This document shows, piece after piece, positions 8,522 to 17,825 of a DNA stretch of 59,074 nt (the first letter of the stretch is position 1; every line of letters begins with the position of its first letter). The translations under genes and the position numbers were made by a program. Source of the DNA: Tautonia sociabilis (GTDB lineage: Bacteria; Planctomycetota; Planctomycetia; Isosphaerales; Isosphaeraceae); assembly GCF_003977685.1 (NCBI RefSeq), contig NZ_RYZH01000044.1, forward strand, positions 1 through 59,074. Reading direction: 5' to 3'. The notes beneath the pieces are model-generated. The model did no database searches. It was not told the DNA's origin and saw only the letters and a program-made list of their open reading frames with translations.

Positions 8522-9486
8522 TGAACCGAAGCCGACCGACCCTCTGCGTCATCACCCCCTGCCGGGACGAGGCCGCCTACGCCCGACGGACGCTCGAGAG
8601 CGTCCTTGGCCAGACCCGGCCGCCGGATCGCTGGGTGATCGTTGACGATGGCTCGACCGACCAGACGCCGGCGATTCTCGACGAGTACGCCCGGCGGGAC
8701 GACCGCATCCGGGTCGTCCGCCGCCCGGACCGGGGCGTCCGCAAGGTCGGCCCCGGGGTGATCGACGCCTTCTATACCGGCCTCGAGACGATCGAGCCGA
8801 CCGAGTTCGACTACATTTGCAAGCTCGACCTCGACCTCGACCTGCCCCCCCGCTACTTCGAGCTCCTCATCGACCGCATGGAGGCCAACCCCCGAATCGG
8901 CACCTGCAGCGGCAAGCCGTACTTCCGCCTGGGAGACCGGCTCGTCAGCGAGAAGTGCGGCGACGAGAACTCGGTGGGCATGACCAAGCTCTACCGCCGG
9001 CGCTGCTTCGAGCAGATCGGTGGCTTCGTCCGAGAGGTCATGTGGGACGGCATCGACGGCCACCGCTGCCGGATGCTCGGCTGGGTGGCCGTGAGCTGGG
9101 ACGACCCCGAGTTGCGGTTCGAGCACCTCCGCCCCATGGGCACCAGCCACAAGGGCTGGTGGACCGGCCGCTCCCGGCACGGCTTCGGCCAGTACTTCAT
9201 GGGGACCGCCCCCTCCTACATGATCGCCAGCGCCCTGTTCCGGATGACCCGGCCGCCGCTGGTCGTCGGTGGGCTGGCCATGCTCTCCGGCTACTTCGGC
9301 GCGATGCTCCGGGGCGCCCCCCGCTACGACGACCCCGAGTTCCGCCGCTTCCTCCGCGCCTACCAGCGCCGCTGCCTGCTCCGGGGCAAGGGCCGCACCA
9401 CCCGGGACTTCGACGAGCAATCCGCCTCCCGATGGTCCCCCGATTCCCCCGACGCCTCCCCCGTCCCGGCCCGCTCCCCGATCTGA
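8518..9486 (+). CDS. Glycosyltransferase family 2
   Basis: The 322-residue protein has a GT-A fold. VITPCRDEA at about 11-19 begins the nucleotide-binding site, VDDGSTD lies at 42-48, and KLDLDLDLP near 102-110 supplies the metal-binding acidic residues. An alanine/hydrophobic stretch near 250-265 may contact the membrane. Start and stop of neighbouring genes overlap (ATGA at 8518), so it is the last member of the first polysaccharide operon. Donor and acceptor are unknown. Confidence 0.9.
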   Translation: MMNRSRPTLCVITPCRDEAAYARRTLESVLGQTRPPDRWVIVDDGSTDQTPAILDEYARRDDRIRVVRRPDRGVRKVGPGVIDAFYTGLETIEPTEFDYICKLDLDLDLPPRYFELLIDRMEANPRIGTCSGKPYFRLGDRLVSEKCGDENSVGMTKLYRRRCFEQIGGFVREVMWDGIDGHRCRMLGWVAVSWDDPELRFEHLRPMGTSHKGWWTGRSRHGFGQYFMGTAPSYMIASALFRMTRPPLVVGGLAMLSGYFGAMLRGAPRYDDPEFRRFLRAYQRRCLLRGKGRTTRDFDEQSASRWSPDSPDASPVPARSPI

Positions 9487-10161
9487 GCGATCGCCCGCCA
9501 GGACGCTCCCGGTGCGCTCCAGTGCGCGGCTGGATACGCGAGCGGTGCGCTGGGACAATCGGGCGGATTTCGTTTTCCGATCGTCACTTGTGTCGATCGC
9601 GTTGGGTTCGTTCCGCGCCGGCGCCCCCGCGGACCATGGGTTCGCTCCGTCGCCGCCGCGACGAGAAGGCCGATCTCTCCCCGAGACGCGCTCGGCCCGC
9701 GCCGGGACGGCTCCCGGTGCGCTGGCGGTGCGCCGGCGTGTTTTTGAGCTTGTTCTTTCCTGATTTGCACTTGTGTCAATCATGTTGGGTTCGTTCCGCG
9801 CCGGCGGGTCGGCCGATCTGGCCTCGCTCTGCCTCGCCCCCGCGCCTTCGGAGTCAAACGACCCTGGAGCCTTCCGGGTCCCCTCGGGGGCCCGACGGTC
9901 GGCGCGCGCGGCGACGAGGGGGGCGAGGCCCCTGCTGGAGATCATCGGGGGATGGGCCGACTCGATTCGAGGGTTTCTCCTCGAACCGACCTCGAGCGTC
10001 CGGGCAACCGGCTTCTGGAACCGACCGATCTCAAGCGGGTGTCACCGCGCCGGTTGCGATCGGGGAGAACGACCTGCCAGGGCGATCGGGAACGATCCGT
10101 CCGGTCTGGGTTCCCGCGGCCGATCTCGAAACGCGAGACGGAGGGACATGGCGGGCCTGGT
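9487..10161. other. Non-coding region with a duplicated element
   Basis: No credible gene. Two diverged copies of a roughly 180-200 base unit lie in tandem (see the repeat at 9506-9810). The open frames here lack ribosome sites and any recognisable product. Confidence 0.6.
9506..9810. repeat. Imperfect tandem duplication, period about 183-205 bases
   Basis: CTCCCGGTGCGCT occurs at 9506 and 9711. A conserved block of about 38 bases, beginning ACTTGTGTC and containing GTTGGGTTCGTTCCGCGCCG, occurs at 9586 and 9769. The blocks are 183 bases apart and the first motifs 205 apart, so small indels separate the copies. A dispersed planctomycete intergenic repeat is one possibility. Confidence 0.65.
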
Positions 10162-10317
10162 TCACCGCGGCGAGCGGCCTGGTTGCCGGCATCGGCCTGG
10201 CTGTGGAAGCGCGGACCGGGCGGCGGTCCTCCGCTCACTGAGGGACTCCATCTCCTGGGCCGGAGAGAGGGTCTGTCCGCCCGTGGCCACGGTGAGCGTC
10301 AGCATCAGCGTGTTCAT
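10162..10317 (-). CDS. Possible small protein (51 aa), unknown
   Basis: A minus-strand frame begins ATG at 10317, preceded by GAGGAA seven bases upstream, and encodes 51 residues starting MNTLMLTLTVATGGQTLSPA. The first residues could be a weak membrane or leader segment; the rest is Arg/Pro-rich. It may be a genuine small gene or the remnant of a longer one. It lies alone between the polysaccharide operon and the two-component system, and I recognise no family. Confidence 0.25.
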   Translation of the reverse strand: MNTLMLTLTVATGGQTLSPAQEMESLSERRTAARSALPQPGRCRQPGRSPR

Positions 10318-10854
10318 CGTTCGTTCCTCATCGGACGATGAATACTCGCTCGCTGTCAGCCATCGCTGGTAATAACCGTGATTCGATCAAGCAATCCTCA
10401 CCGTCGAGTCATCTCGGAGGCACGGCAGTCGGGGGATTTGCTTCGGGATCGACACGCCTCGGTTGATCTCTCCTGCCGGCTTGAACGGCTGTCGGGCGGT
10501 TGACTCGGGGTGATCCGGTTCCCGATCGATGGTCGAGGCTGTGTTGCGGCGGGCGGGGCTCGCGAGCGGCGTTTCACAGCATGCGGTTGGACTCTCCGCC
10601 GGATCGGATGCTGGAGGAGGCGATCTCAGATCGGCTCGGGGACGCTCTGGCGGATCACGCTGCGGGTGCGCGAGGTGGATCCGACCGGCCGGGTCGAGTC
10701 AGCGGGGAGGATCATTCTGCCGAAGGAGGCTGACGCCGCCGGGGACGCACCGCGAGAGGTGCCCCGGGAGGCCGGTGGGGAGCGGAGCCGAGCCGGGGTA
10801 TGATGGCGGCCTGGGACGAGGACCCTCGGGGTGTCGCGGCCGCCATGTCATGCC
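10318..10854. other. Intergenic region upstream of the two-component system
   Basis: More than 500 bases without a supported gene. The part near 10325-10480 is less GC-rich than its surroundings and probably holds the response-regulator promoter, but I could not pick convincing -35/-10 elements. Confidence 0.5.
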
Positions 10855-11526
10855 ATGCCACGGATCCTGATTGTCGAGGATGAGGACAAGCTGCGGAGGG
10901 CGCTGCAACGCGGCCTGGCCGAGGAGGGGTACGACGTGGTCGCGGTCGCCGACGGCGACGACGGCCTGGCGCGGGCGGCGGCCGGGTCGTTCGACTGTGT
11001 GGTGCTGGACCTGATGCTGCCGGGGAGGGACGGGCTGCGGGTCCTGGGGGAGCTGCGGGCCGCTCGGGTGCCGACGCCGGTCCTCATCCTCTCGGCCCGG
11101 GGGGCGGTTGAGGACCGTGTGCTGGGCCTCGACGCCGGCGCCGACGACTACCTGGCCAAGCCCTTCTCCTGGGACGAGTTGCGGGCCCGGCTCCGGGCCT
11201 GCCTGCGGCGGTCCCCGGCCGACGCCTCGGCGCTGTTGAGGGCCGGGGGGCTGGAACTCGATCGGGCCCGGCGGGTGGTCGGCCGCGGGCCGATCCGGGT
11301 CGAGCTGACCGTCCGGGAGTGCGAGCTGCTCGCGTCCCTCATGCTCCGGGCCGGCCAGGTCGTTTCCCGGGAGCAGCTGGCGAGGGAGGTCTGGCACGAC
11401 CCGGGGGCGGTGCTGACGAATGTGATCGACGTCTACGTCAACTACCTCCGCAAGAAGCTGGACAGGGCGGGGGCGAGGGGGGCGATCCGGACGGTCCGGG
11501 GGGTCGGCTACGAGCTGGAGGCCTGA
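10855..11526 (+). CDS. OmpR/PhoB-type response regulator
   Basis: The protein starts MPRILIVEDEDKLRRAL. The receiver domain has acidic residues at 9-11, the phospho-acceptor Asp at about 52 (VVLDLMLPGRDG), and a conserved Lys in DYLAKPF. The C-terminal winged helix includes VVSREQLAREVWH and ends with TVRGVGYELEA, typical of the CusR/QseB branch. I chose the ATG at 10855 over an in-frame GTG at 10831 because it begins exactly where the receiver domain does. The sensor kinase gene follows after 3 bases. Neighbouring surface genes are plausible targets, but no binding site was identified. Confidence 0.93.
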   Translation: MPRILIVEDEDKLRRALQRGLAEEGYDVVAVADGDDGLARAAAGSFDCVVLDLMLPGRDGLRVLGELRAARVPTPVLILSARGAVEDRVLGLDAGADDYLAKPFSWDELRARLRACLRRSPADASALLRAGGLELDRARRVVGRGPIRVELTVRECELLASLMLRAGQVVSREQLAREVWHDPGAVLTNVIDVYVNYLRKKLDRAGARGAIRTVRGVGYELEA

Positions 11527-11529
11527 GCC

Positions 11530-12960
11530 ATGCCGTCGGCGAGCATCCGGGTGCGTCTGACCGCCTGGTACGGCGCCGTGCTGATGGTCACGGTGGTGGG
11601 CCTGGGGACGGCGACGTATCTGCTGCTGGCAAGCTCGCTGCGGGAGCGGGTTGACGCGACGCTCGACTTCGAGTTCGAGGAGGCGAGGGAGCGGCTCGAA
11701 TCGGGCCACCCTCCCGGCGAACTGGCCGGGGCGCCGGCGGCCTTCCACGAGTCGTTTTTGCTCCGGGTCCTGGGCCCCGGCGGTCGAGCCCTGGCCGAGA
11801 GCCCCCGGCTGGCGGGCCTGCCGCTGCCCGTGCCGGCGACCGGCGCGGGGGCAGGGCCGTCGGCCCACTTCGATGCGACGCTCGGGCCGATCGGCCGCTG
11901 CCGGGTCGTCTCGGGGAGGGTCGGGCCGGCTCCCGGCCGGTGGACCGTGCTCATCGCGACTCCGCTGGAGTCGTACTTCAGGGAGCTGGAGGAGCTGCGG
12001 GGAGCTCTGCTGACGATCTTGCCGGCCGGGCTGGCCGCGGCCACGATCGGGGGGTACTGGCTGGCCGGGAGGTCGCTGGCGCCGGTGCAGCGGATGACCG
12101 AGGCGGCCCGGCGGATCTCGGCCGAGAACCTCGGGGAGCGGTTGGCCCCGGCCGGCCCGGGGGATGAGCTGGACCTTCTGGCCGAGACGCTCAACGCGAT
12201 GCTCGACCGCATCGACCAGGCCTTCGCCGCGACCCGGCGCTTCACGGCCGACGCCGCCCACGAGCTGCGGACCCCCCTGGCCGCGATCCGGACCGAGGCC
12301 GAGGTCGCCCTGCTGGCCCCTCGTCCTCCCGAGGAGTACCGCGAGGCGCTGCGGAGCGTGGTCGAGGAGGCGGACCGGCTCTCCCGGCTGGCCGACCGGC
12401 TGCTGCTGCTCTCTCGAGAGGACGCCGGCCGGGCGCTCGACCGGCGCCCGGTGCGGCTGGACGAGGCGGTGCGGGAGGCGGCCGAGGCGGCGGCCGTCGC
12501 GGCGGGCCGGGCCGGGGTCTCGCTTCGGGTCGGGCCGCTCTGCCCGGCCGAGGTGGCTGGCGACCCGGACCTGATCCGCCAGGTGTTCGACAACCTGCTG
12601 GACAACGCGGTCAAGTACACGCCGGCCGGCGGCGAGGTGGCCGTGACCGCTCGCCGGGAGGGCGGGAGGGCGGTAATCGAGGTCCGGGACACTGGTGTCG
12701 GCATCGCCGGCGACGCGCTGCCCCGGATCTTCGACCGTTTCTACCGCGCCGACCCTTCTCGGAGCCGCCGAACCGGAGGGACGGGTCTGGGCCTGAGCAT
12801 CGCGAGGGCGGTGGTCGAGCGGCACGAGGGGACGATCGGGGTGGAGAGCGATCCCGGGGTCGGGAGCACGTTCCGGGTCGCGATTCCGGCCAGGTTCGTC
12901 GAGGATCCGGGAGGCCGGTCGAGGGCCGAGTCCGTCTCGGGCTCGATTAGAAAGAACTAA
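11530..12960 (+). CDS. Sensor histidine kinase (CusS-like)
   Basis: The 476-residue kinase has membrane segments at about 12-34 and 158-180 enclosing a short periplasmic sensor region, then HAMP. HisKA follows with the phospho-acceptor His at about 244 (TADAAHELRTPLAAIRTE), then an ATPase domain with NLLDNAVKY, DTGVGI and GTGLGLSIA. It resembles heavy-metal sensor kinases, but the periplasmic part is poorly conserved, so the signal is open. It lies 3 bases after its regulator. A perfect 8-bp inverted repeat (12943-12950 with 12957-12964) spans its stop codon. Confidence 0.93.
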   Translation: MPSASIRVRLTAWYGAVLMVTVVGLGTATYLLLASSLRERVDATLDFEFEEARERLESGHPPGELAGAPAAFHESFLLRVLGPGGRALAESPRLAGLPLPVPATGAGAGPSAHFDATLGPIGRCRVVSGRVGPAPGRWTVLIATPLESYFRELEELRGALLTILPAGLAAATIGGYWLAGRSLAPVQRMTEAARRISAENLGERLAPAGPGDELDLLAETLNAMLDRIDQAFAATRRFTADAAHELRTPLAAIRTEAEVALLAPRPPEEYREALRSVVEEADRLSRLADRLLLLSREDAGRALDRRPVRLDEAVREAAEAAAVAAGRAGVSLRVGPLCPAEVAGDPDLIRQVFDNLLDNAVKYTPAGGEVAVTARREGGRAVIEVRDTGVGIAGDALPRIFDRFYRADPSRSRRTGGTGLGLSIARAVVERHEGTIGVESDPGVGSTFRVAIPARFVEDPGGRSRAESVSGSIRKN

Positions 12961-13071
12961 TCGATCTGATCGTGCTCGCCAGGGCTGTCCCCGGTAGGCT
13001 TGGTCGTCGGCCCGTCGGCGAGGGACGCCAACCGGGCCGATCCCGCCGGACCCTCCGGGAGGAACCAGTCC

Positions 13072-14082
13072 ATGCCCTTGGTCTTCAGACGGCGACGCCC
13101 CCGAAGGGGCTTCACGCTGATTGAGCTGCTCGTGGTCATCGCCATCATCGGCGTGCTGATCGGCCTGCTGCTGCCGGCCGTGCAGGGCGCCCGGGAGGCG
13201 GCGAGGCGGGCGCAGTGCTCGAACAACCTGAAGCAGGTCGGCCTGGCGCTGCACAACTACCTGTCGACCCACACCACGTTCCCGCCGGTGGTGGTGCTGC
13301 CCCGGGGGCGGACAACTCAGCCGTGGTCGGGGCTGACTCGGCTGCTGCCGTACATCGAGCAGTCCAACCTCTACGACGCGATCAACTGGGACCGCGACTT
13401 CGAGTTCACCACCAGCCCGACGCTGGCGAAGGTGCGGGTTGCCAACTTCATGTGCCCCAGCGAGGTGAATGAGGTGCCGAGGCTCACGCCGACGCTGACC
13501 TACTACCCGAACAATTATTGCTTCAATCAGGGGACCTGGTTCGTCTACGATCCGGTGAGCGGGCAGGTCGGCGACGGCGTGTTCGTGCCCAACCGGGCCT
13601 ACGGCCCGCAGGCGATCACCGACGGTCTGAGCAACACTCTGGGGATGTCGGAGGCCAAGGCGTACCAGGCGAACTACTGGGACTCCCAGAACCCCTCGGT
13701 GCTGGGAGTCGCCCCGCCGTCGACCCCGGCCGAGCTGATAACGTATGTCGGCGGGACGTTCGACCGCAACGGCCACACCGAGTGGGTCGAGGGGGACGTC
13801 CACGAGGTGGGCTTCACCACGACGTTCTCGCCCAACACGAAGGTCATCGCGAACGTCGCCGGCCAGCCGGAGGAGATCGACCTGACCTCGATGCGGGACG
13901 GCGAGTCGATCACGCTGCCGACCTACGCCGCGGTCACCGCCCGTAGCTACCACCCGGGGGGCGTCTCGGCGATGATGCTCGACGGCTCGGTTCGCTTCGT
14001 CAAGGACACGATCGACCTGAAGATCTGGCGGGGCCTGGGCACCCGGGCCGGCCGAGAGGTCATCTCCGCCGACCAGTATTGA
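13072..14082 (+). CDS. DUF1559 prepilin-like protein, copy 1
   Basis: The 336-residue protein has a type IV pilin-like N-terminus: basic residues, the cleavage/methylation motif GFTLIELLVVIAIIGVLIG, then AARRAQCSNNLKQ. The rest is the DUF1559 domain expanded in planctomycetes, ending in the H-x-DG region YHPGGVSAMMLDGSVRF. Such proteins are exported and processed like pseudopilins; their function is not established. I chose the ATG at 13072 because GGGAGGA precedes it and the pilin motif then sits near the N-terminus. A lipoprotein gene follows, as it does for the second copy at 47909. Confidence 0.92.
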   Translation: MPLVFRRRRPRRGFTLIELLVVIAIIGVLIGLLLPAVQGAREAARRAQCSNNLKQVGLALHNYLSTHTTFPPVVVLPRGRTTQPWSGLTRLLPYIEQSNLYDAINWDRDFEFTTSPTLAKVRVANFMCPSEVNEVPRLTPTLTYYPNNYCFNQGTWFVYDPVSGQVGDGVFVPNRAYGPQAITDGLSNTLGMSEAKAYQANYWDSQNPSVLGVAPPSTPAELITYVGGTFDRNGHTEWVEGDVHEVGFTTTFSPNTKVIANVAGQPEEIDLTSMRDGESITLPTYAAVTARSYHPGGVSAMMLDGSVRFVKDTIDLKIWRGLGTRAGREVISADQY

Positions 14083-14185
14083 TACCAGATTGCACCGATG
14101 GCTGACCGATGAGCCGGGGACTCCGGGATCGAACCGACCCCGGCCTCCCCGGGCCCCGGAGGATCGGCGATCGGAGAAATCCGGC

Positions 14186-14629
14186 ATGGATCGATCGGGA
14201 GACCTGCGGATGCGACGACGACCTTGGCCCGGGAACGCCCGGGTGATGGCGGTCCTCTCGAGCCTGCTCCTGGGCGGCTGCGTCGGCCCTGGGGGAGAGG
14301 GCGACGAGGGGGCCCGGACAGCCGCGACCGAGTTCCTGGACGAGGTGCGAGCCGGCCGCCTGGAAGCGGCCTGGCAAGGAACCTCGGCCGAGTTCAAGTC
14401 GCTGATGGGCCTGGAGAACCTCCGGGATTTCGTGCGGGCCCACCCAGTCCTCGGGGAACCGGCCGAGTATGCCGAGACCCGGGCGCTCGACCGGGGAGGC
14501 CTCGACCTGGCCGAGTGCGTGTTCCTTGCCCCGGCGTTTCCGAAGGGAGCGGCGGGGGGATCGACCATCACCGTCCTCGTCGCCGAGGGGGACGAGGGCT
14601 GGGCGGTGGAGCGCCTGACCGTGGATTGA
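14186..14629 (+). CDS. Small lipoprotein following a DUF1559 gene
   Basis: From the ATG at 14186 the product is 147 residues; an ATG at 14210 is an equally good start. The N-terminus has an Arg-rich stretch, a hydrophobic core and the lipobox LLLGGC, so it should be a membrane-anchored lipoprotein. The mature part has the look of a small alpha+beta NTF2- or DUF4878-like fold (AATEFLDEVRAGRLEAAW followed by LMGLENLRDFV). The function is unknown. The DUF1559-plus-lipoprotein arrangement is repeated at 47909-49205. Confidence 0.75.
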   Translation: MDRSGDLRMRRRPWPGNARVMAVLSSLLLGGCVGPGGEGDEGARTAATEFLDEVRAGRLEAAWQGTSAEFKSLMGLENLRDFVRAHPVLGEPAEYAETRALDRGGLDLAECVFLAPAFPKGAAGGSTITVLVAEGDEGWAVERLTVD

Positions 14630-14925
14630 CCGGCGCCAGCAACCGGCCGGCCGGCGCCAGGCGACGCTCGGCCGACCGGAGGGGGGATCGGCCGGGCGTC
14701 GTCGAGGACACACCACGAGAGACGGCAGGGAGGCGACGTCTCCGACCGGAGGACGCCGACGCGGAAGGGACCGCGCGATCGGCCGGGAGGGACGCGCGTT
14801 GCCGGGAATCGACGAGGGGGCGGCGACTGGTCGGCGCGGGGGGAGAGGGAGTATCCTCCAACGGCCCCGCACCAGGGATGTCCGGCGCTGAGGGTCACCA
14901 CCAAGAGCACGAGGGCCGCACTCCG

Positions 14926-16845
14926 ATGATCGCTCGGAATCGAGGATGGCGACGAGGAGGACGAGGGCTTGGTCGACGGGCGGCGGTCGCGGCGGCGATC
15001 GTGCTGATGGGGCCGTGGCTCGGCGGCGAGGCGGCGGGGCAGCAAGAGGAGAAGGCGAAGGCGTCGCACCGGATCGAGGACGGGATGGCGCAGGAGGTGC
15101 CGGAGTTCAAGGACCGGGGAAGCTGGATCCGGCACGATTTGTGGGTGGAGGCGGAGTTCGACTCCGACGGCGACGGGAAGCGGGACCGGATGCACGTGGC
15201 CGTGACCCGGCCGGGGCAGACGGAGTCGGAGGGGCTGAAGGTGCCGGCGATCTATGTCTCCAGCCCGTACTTCGCGGGCACGGCGGGGGACGCGGATTCC
15301 CTGATGTGGAACGTCAGGCAGGAGCTGGGGGCGCCGCCGAAGCCGAGGGAGGCGCCGCCGGAGATCACGCCCAGGGTGAACCGGCCGATTCTCTCGAACT
15401 CGGAGGTCGGCGACTGGGTGCCGAGGGGGTTCGCGGTGGTGCACTCCTCGTCGCCGGGGACGGGGCTCTCCCAGGGCTGCGCGACGGTGGGGGGCGACAA
15501 CGAGTCGCTAGCGCCGAAGGCGGTGATCGACTGGCTCAACGGCCGGGCGACGGGCTACACCTCTCCGGACGGGGACGAGACGGTCGAGGCCGACTGGTGC
15601 ACCGGCAAGGTCGGGATGACGGGAACCTCGTACAACGGAACGCTCGCCCTGGCGGCGGCGACGACGGGGGTGGATGGGTTAGAGGTGATCATCCCCGTTG
15701 CGCCGAATACGTCGTACTACCACTACTACCGATCGAACGGCCTGGTGCGGTCGCCGGGGGGATACCTCGGCGAGGACATCGACGTGCTCTACGACTTCAT
15801 CCGCAGCGGGAACCCGGATCGTCGGGACTACTGCGACTGCACCGTCCGGGACGGTGAGATGGCGGGGAACCAGGACCGCCAGACCGGCGACCTGAACGGC
15901 TTCTGGGCTGAGCGCGACTACCTCAACGACCTGGGGCCGATGAAGGCCGCCTGCCTGATGTCGCACGGCTTCAACGACTGGAACGTGATGCCGGAGCACA
16001 GCATCCGGATTTACGAGGCCTTGAAGGCCAAGGGGGTGCCGGCGCAGCTCTACATGCACCAGGGCGGCCACGGCGGCCCGCCTCCGTTGGACATGATGAA
16101 CCGCTGGTTCACCCGGTATCTGCTGGGGGTCGAGAACGGCGTCGAGGAGGGCCCGAGAGCCTGGATCGTCCGGGAGGAGGCCGACCGGGGCGACCCGACC
16201 CCCTACCCCGACTATCCGAACCCGGAGGCGGAGCCGGTGACGCTGCACCCGACGGCCGGGGCGCCGAAGGTCGGGGGGCTGGCGATCGACGAGCCGGCCC
16301 CGCAGGGGACCGAGACGCTGGTCGACAACGTCTCGTTTGACGGCCAGACGCTGGCCAAGGCGGAGTGGACCAACCACCGCCTGCTCTTCGCGACGCCGGA
16401 GCTGTCGGAGGCGGTCCACATCTCGGGGACGCCGAGGCTGACGATCCGGCTGGCGGCGAGCAAGCCGGCGGTGAACCTGTCGGCGTGGCTGGTGGCCCTG
16501 CCCTGGGAGGAAGGCCGGGGGACGGCGATCACGGACAACCTCATCACCCGGGGGTGGGCGGACCCGCAGAACGCGGGGTCGCTGACCGAGAGCGAGCCGC
16601 TGGTCCCGGGAGCGTTCCGCGCGCTGAGCTTCGACCTCCAGCCGGACGACCAGGTCATTGCGGCGGGGCAGCGGATCGCGCTGATGATCTTCGCCAGCGA
16701 CCGGGACTTCACGCTCTGGCCCGAGCCGGGCACGGAGCTGACGGTCGACCTCGACGCGACGAGGCTGGAGCTGCCGGTGGTCGGGGGCGCCGAGGCGATG
16801 TCGAGGGCGATTGCCGAGGAGGAGCCGGCCGGGGTTCCGGACTGA
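14926..16845 (+). CDS. Secreted Xaa-Pro dipeptidyl-peptidase-like hydrolase (S15 / CocE-NonD)
   Basis: The 639-residue protein has a twin-Arg-rich N-terminus and a hydrophobic stretch (about 15-33, ending near GGEAAGQQ), so it is probably exported. The alpha/beta-hydrolase catalytic set is GTSYNG with Ser at about 235, FNDWN with Asp at about 351, and HQGGHGG with His at about 382. A C-terminal jelly-roll domain (about 440-620) is characteristic of X-Pro dipeptidyl-peptidases and CocE-type acyl hydrolases. The ATG at 14926 is the first that gives an export signal. Peptide release of X-Pro dipeptides is the likely activity; an esterase is the alternative. Confidence 0.88.
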   Translation: MIARNRGWRRGGRGLGRRAAVAAAIVLMGPWLGGEAAGQQEEKAKASHRIEDGMAQEVPEFKDRGSWIRHDLWVEAEFDSDGDGKRDRMHVAVTRPGQTESEGLKVPAIYVSSPYFAGTAGDADSLMWNVRQELGAPPKPREAPPEITPRVNRPILSNSEVGDWVPRGFAVVHSSSPGTGLSQGCATVGGDNESLAPKAVIDWLNGRATGYTSPDGDETVEADWCTGKVGMTGTSYNGTLALAAATTGVDGLEVIIPVAPNTSYYHYYRSNGLVRSPGGYLGEDIDVLYDFIRSGNPDRRDYCDCTVRDGEMAGNQDRQTGDLNGFWAERDYLNDLGPMKAACLMSHGFNDWNVMPEHSIRIYEALKAKGVPAQLYMHQGGHGGPPPLDMMNRWFTRYLLGVENGVEEGPRAWIVREEADRGDPTPYPDYPNPEAEPVTLHPTAGAPKVGGLAIDEPAPQGTETLVDNVSFDGQTLAKAEWTNHRLLFATPELSEAVHISGTPRLTIRLAASKPAVNLSAWLVALPWEEGRGTAITDNLITRGWADPQNAGSLTESEPLVPGAFRALSFDLQPDDQVIAAGQRIALMIFASDRDFTLWPEPGTELTVDLDATRLELPVVGGAEAMSRAIAEEEPAGVPD

Positions 16846-17042
16846 GCGGGACCGGCCGGGGATCGCCGCCCGAAGGGGACCGGCCGTCGGGACGCCGCGC
16901 CCGGGATCGCGATTTCCGGGGGGTGGGGTCGGCACGCCGGGAGGGCCGTCGCGTAGGATGGGGGAGAAGGGGGGAGGCGACCGAGGCCGGCCCCCCTGCA
17001 GGTCCGGCGATTCCCTGATCCTTCGAGCAGCCCGGGACCGCG

Positions 17043-17672
17043 ATGAGCGAATCGGCGAGCACGATCCGGCGGAACGAACTTTGGGACGAGGAGGCCCACC
17101 TGCCCCCGCTGAACCGGGGGGATCACGACGGGAACCCGCCGGGGATGGGCCTGCTGGCGCTGCTGGCGGAGGACTTCCGCGTCCACGACCGCGACCCCTT
17201 CGACCAGGGCTTCTGGGCGGTGGCCGTGCACCGCTTCGGCAACTGGCGGATGGGGATCCGGCCGAAATTGCTGCGGGCGCCGTTCTCCCTGCTGTACAAG
17301 ATCCTGTTCAAGTGGGTGGAGATCACCTGCGGGATCACGCTGCCGTACACGGTGAGGCTCGGCCGACGGGTGCGGATCTGGCACCACGGGGGGATGATCC
17401 TGCACGCCCGGTCGATTGGCGATGACGTGCACATCCGCCAGAACACGACCTTCGGCCTGGCCCACCGGGGCCGGGAGCGGTCGATCCCGACGATCGGGAA
17501 CCGGGTGGACATCGGCTGTGGGGCGTGCATCCTGGGGGCGGTGCACGTGGGGGACGACAGCGTGATCGGGGCCAACGCGGTCGTCATCCGGGACGTGCCG
17601 CCGGGATCGGTGGCGGTGGGGATCCCGGCCCGGGTCGTGAAGCGTCGGCCGGAGGCCGGAGAGCCGGGCTGA
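17043..17672 (+). CDS. Serine O-acetyltransferase-like hexapeptide acetyltransferase
   Basis: The 209-residue protein has an alpha-helical N-terminal part and a left-handed beta-helix (about 105-195) built from hexapeptide repeats such as SIGDDVHIRQ, TIGNRVDIGCGACILG and VGDDSVIGANAVV. It ends with the family motif GIPARVV. Catalytic His candidates lie in IWHHGG. Standalone CysE enzymes make O-acetylserine, but beside galE and glycosyltransferases an acetyltransferase acting on polysaccharide sugars is as likely. A 10-bp tandem repeat begins at its stop codon. Confidence 0.85.
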   Translation: MSESASTIRRNELWDEEAHLPPLNRGDHDGNPPGMGLLALLAEDFRVHDRDPFDQGFWAVAVHRFGNWRMGIRPKLLRAPFSLLYKILFKWVEITCGITLPYTVRLGRRVRIWHHGGMILHARSIGDDVHIRQNTTFGLAHRGRERSIPTIGNRVDIGCGACILGAVHVGDDSVIGANAVVIRDVPPGSVAVGIPARVVKRRPEAGEPG

Positions 17673-17710
17673 GGCGAGGTGAGGCGAGGCGAAGCAAGGC
17701 GAAGTGAGGC
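17671..17710. repeat. Four tandem 10-bp units
   Basis: Four consecutive decamers of the form GARGYRAGGY start at the stop codon of the acetyltransferase and run towards galE: GAGGCGAGGT, GAGGCGAGGC, GAAGCAAGGC, GAAGTGAGGC. The unit is a simple purine-rich repeat that could vary in number between strains. Confidence 0.7.
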
Positions 17711-17825
17711 CCCCGGGCGGCGCGGGTCGGCGGGGGGCGGGGGATCGGGTATGATCGGGGGCCTCGGGCCAGGGCGCCGGGGCAAGGCCGGCGTCGGGAG
17801 GCGATCGCGTTCGGAAGGAGGACGG

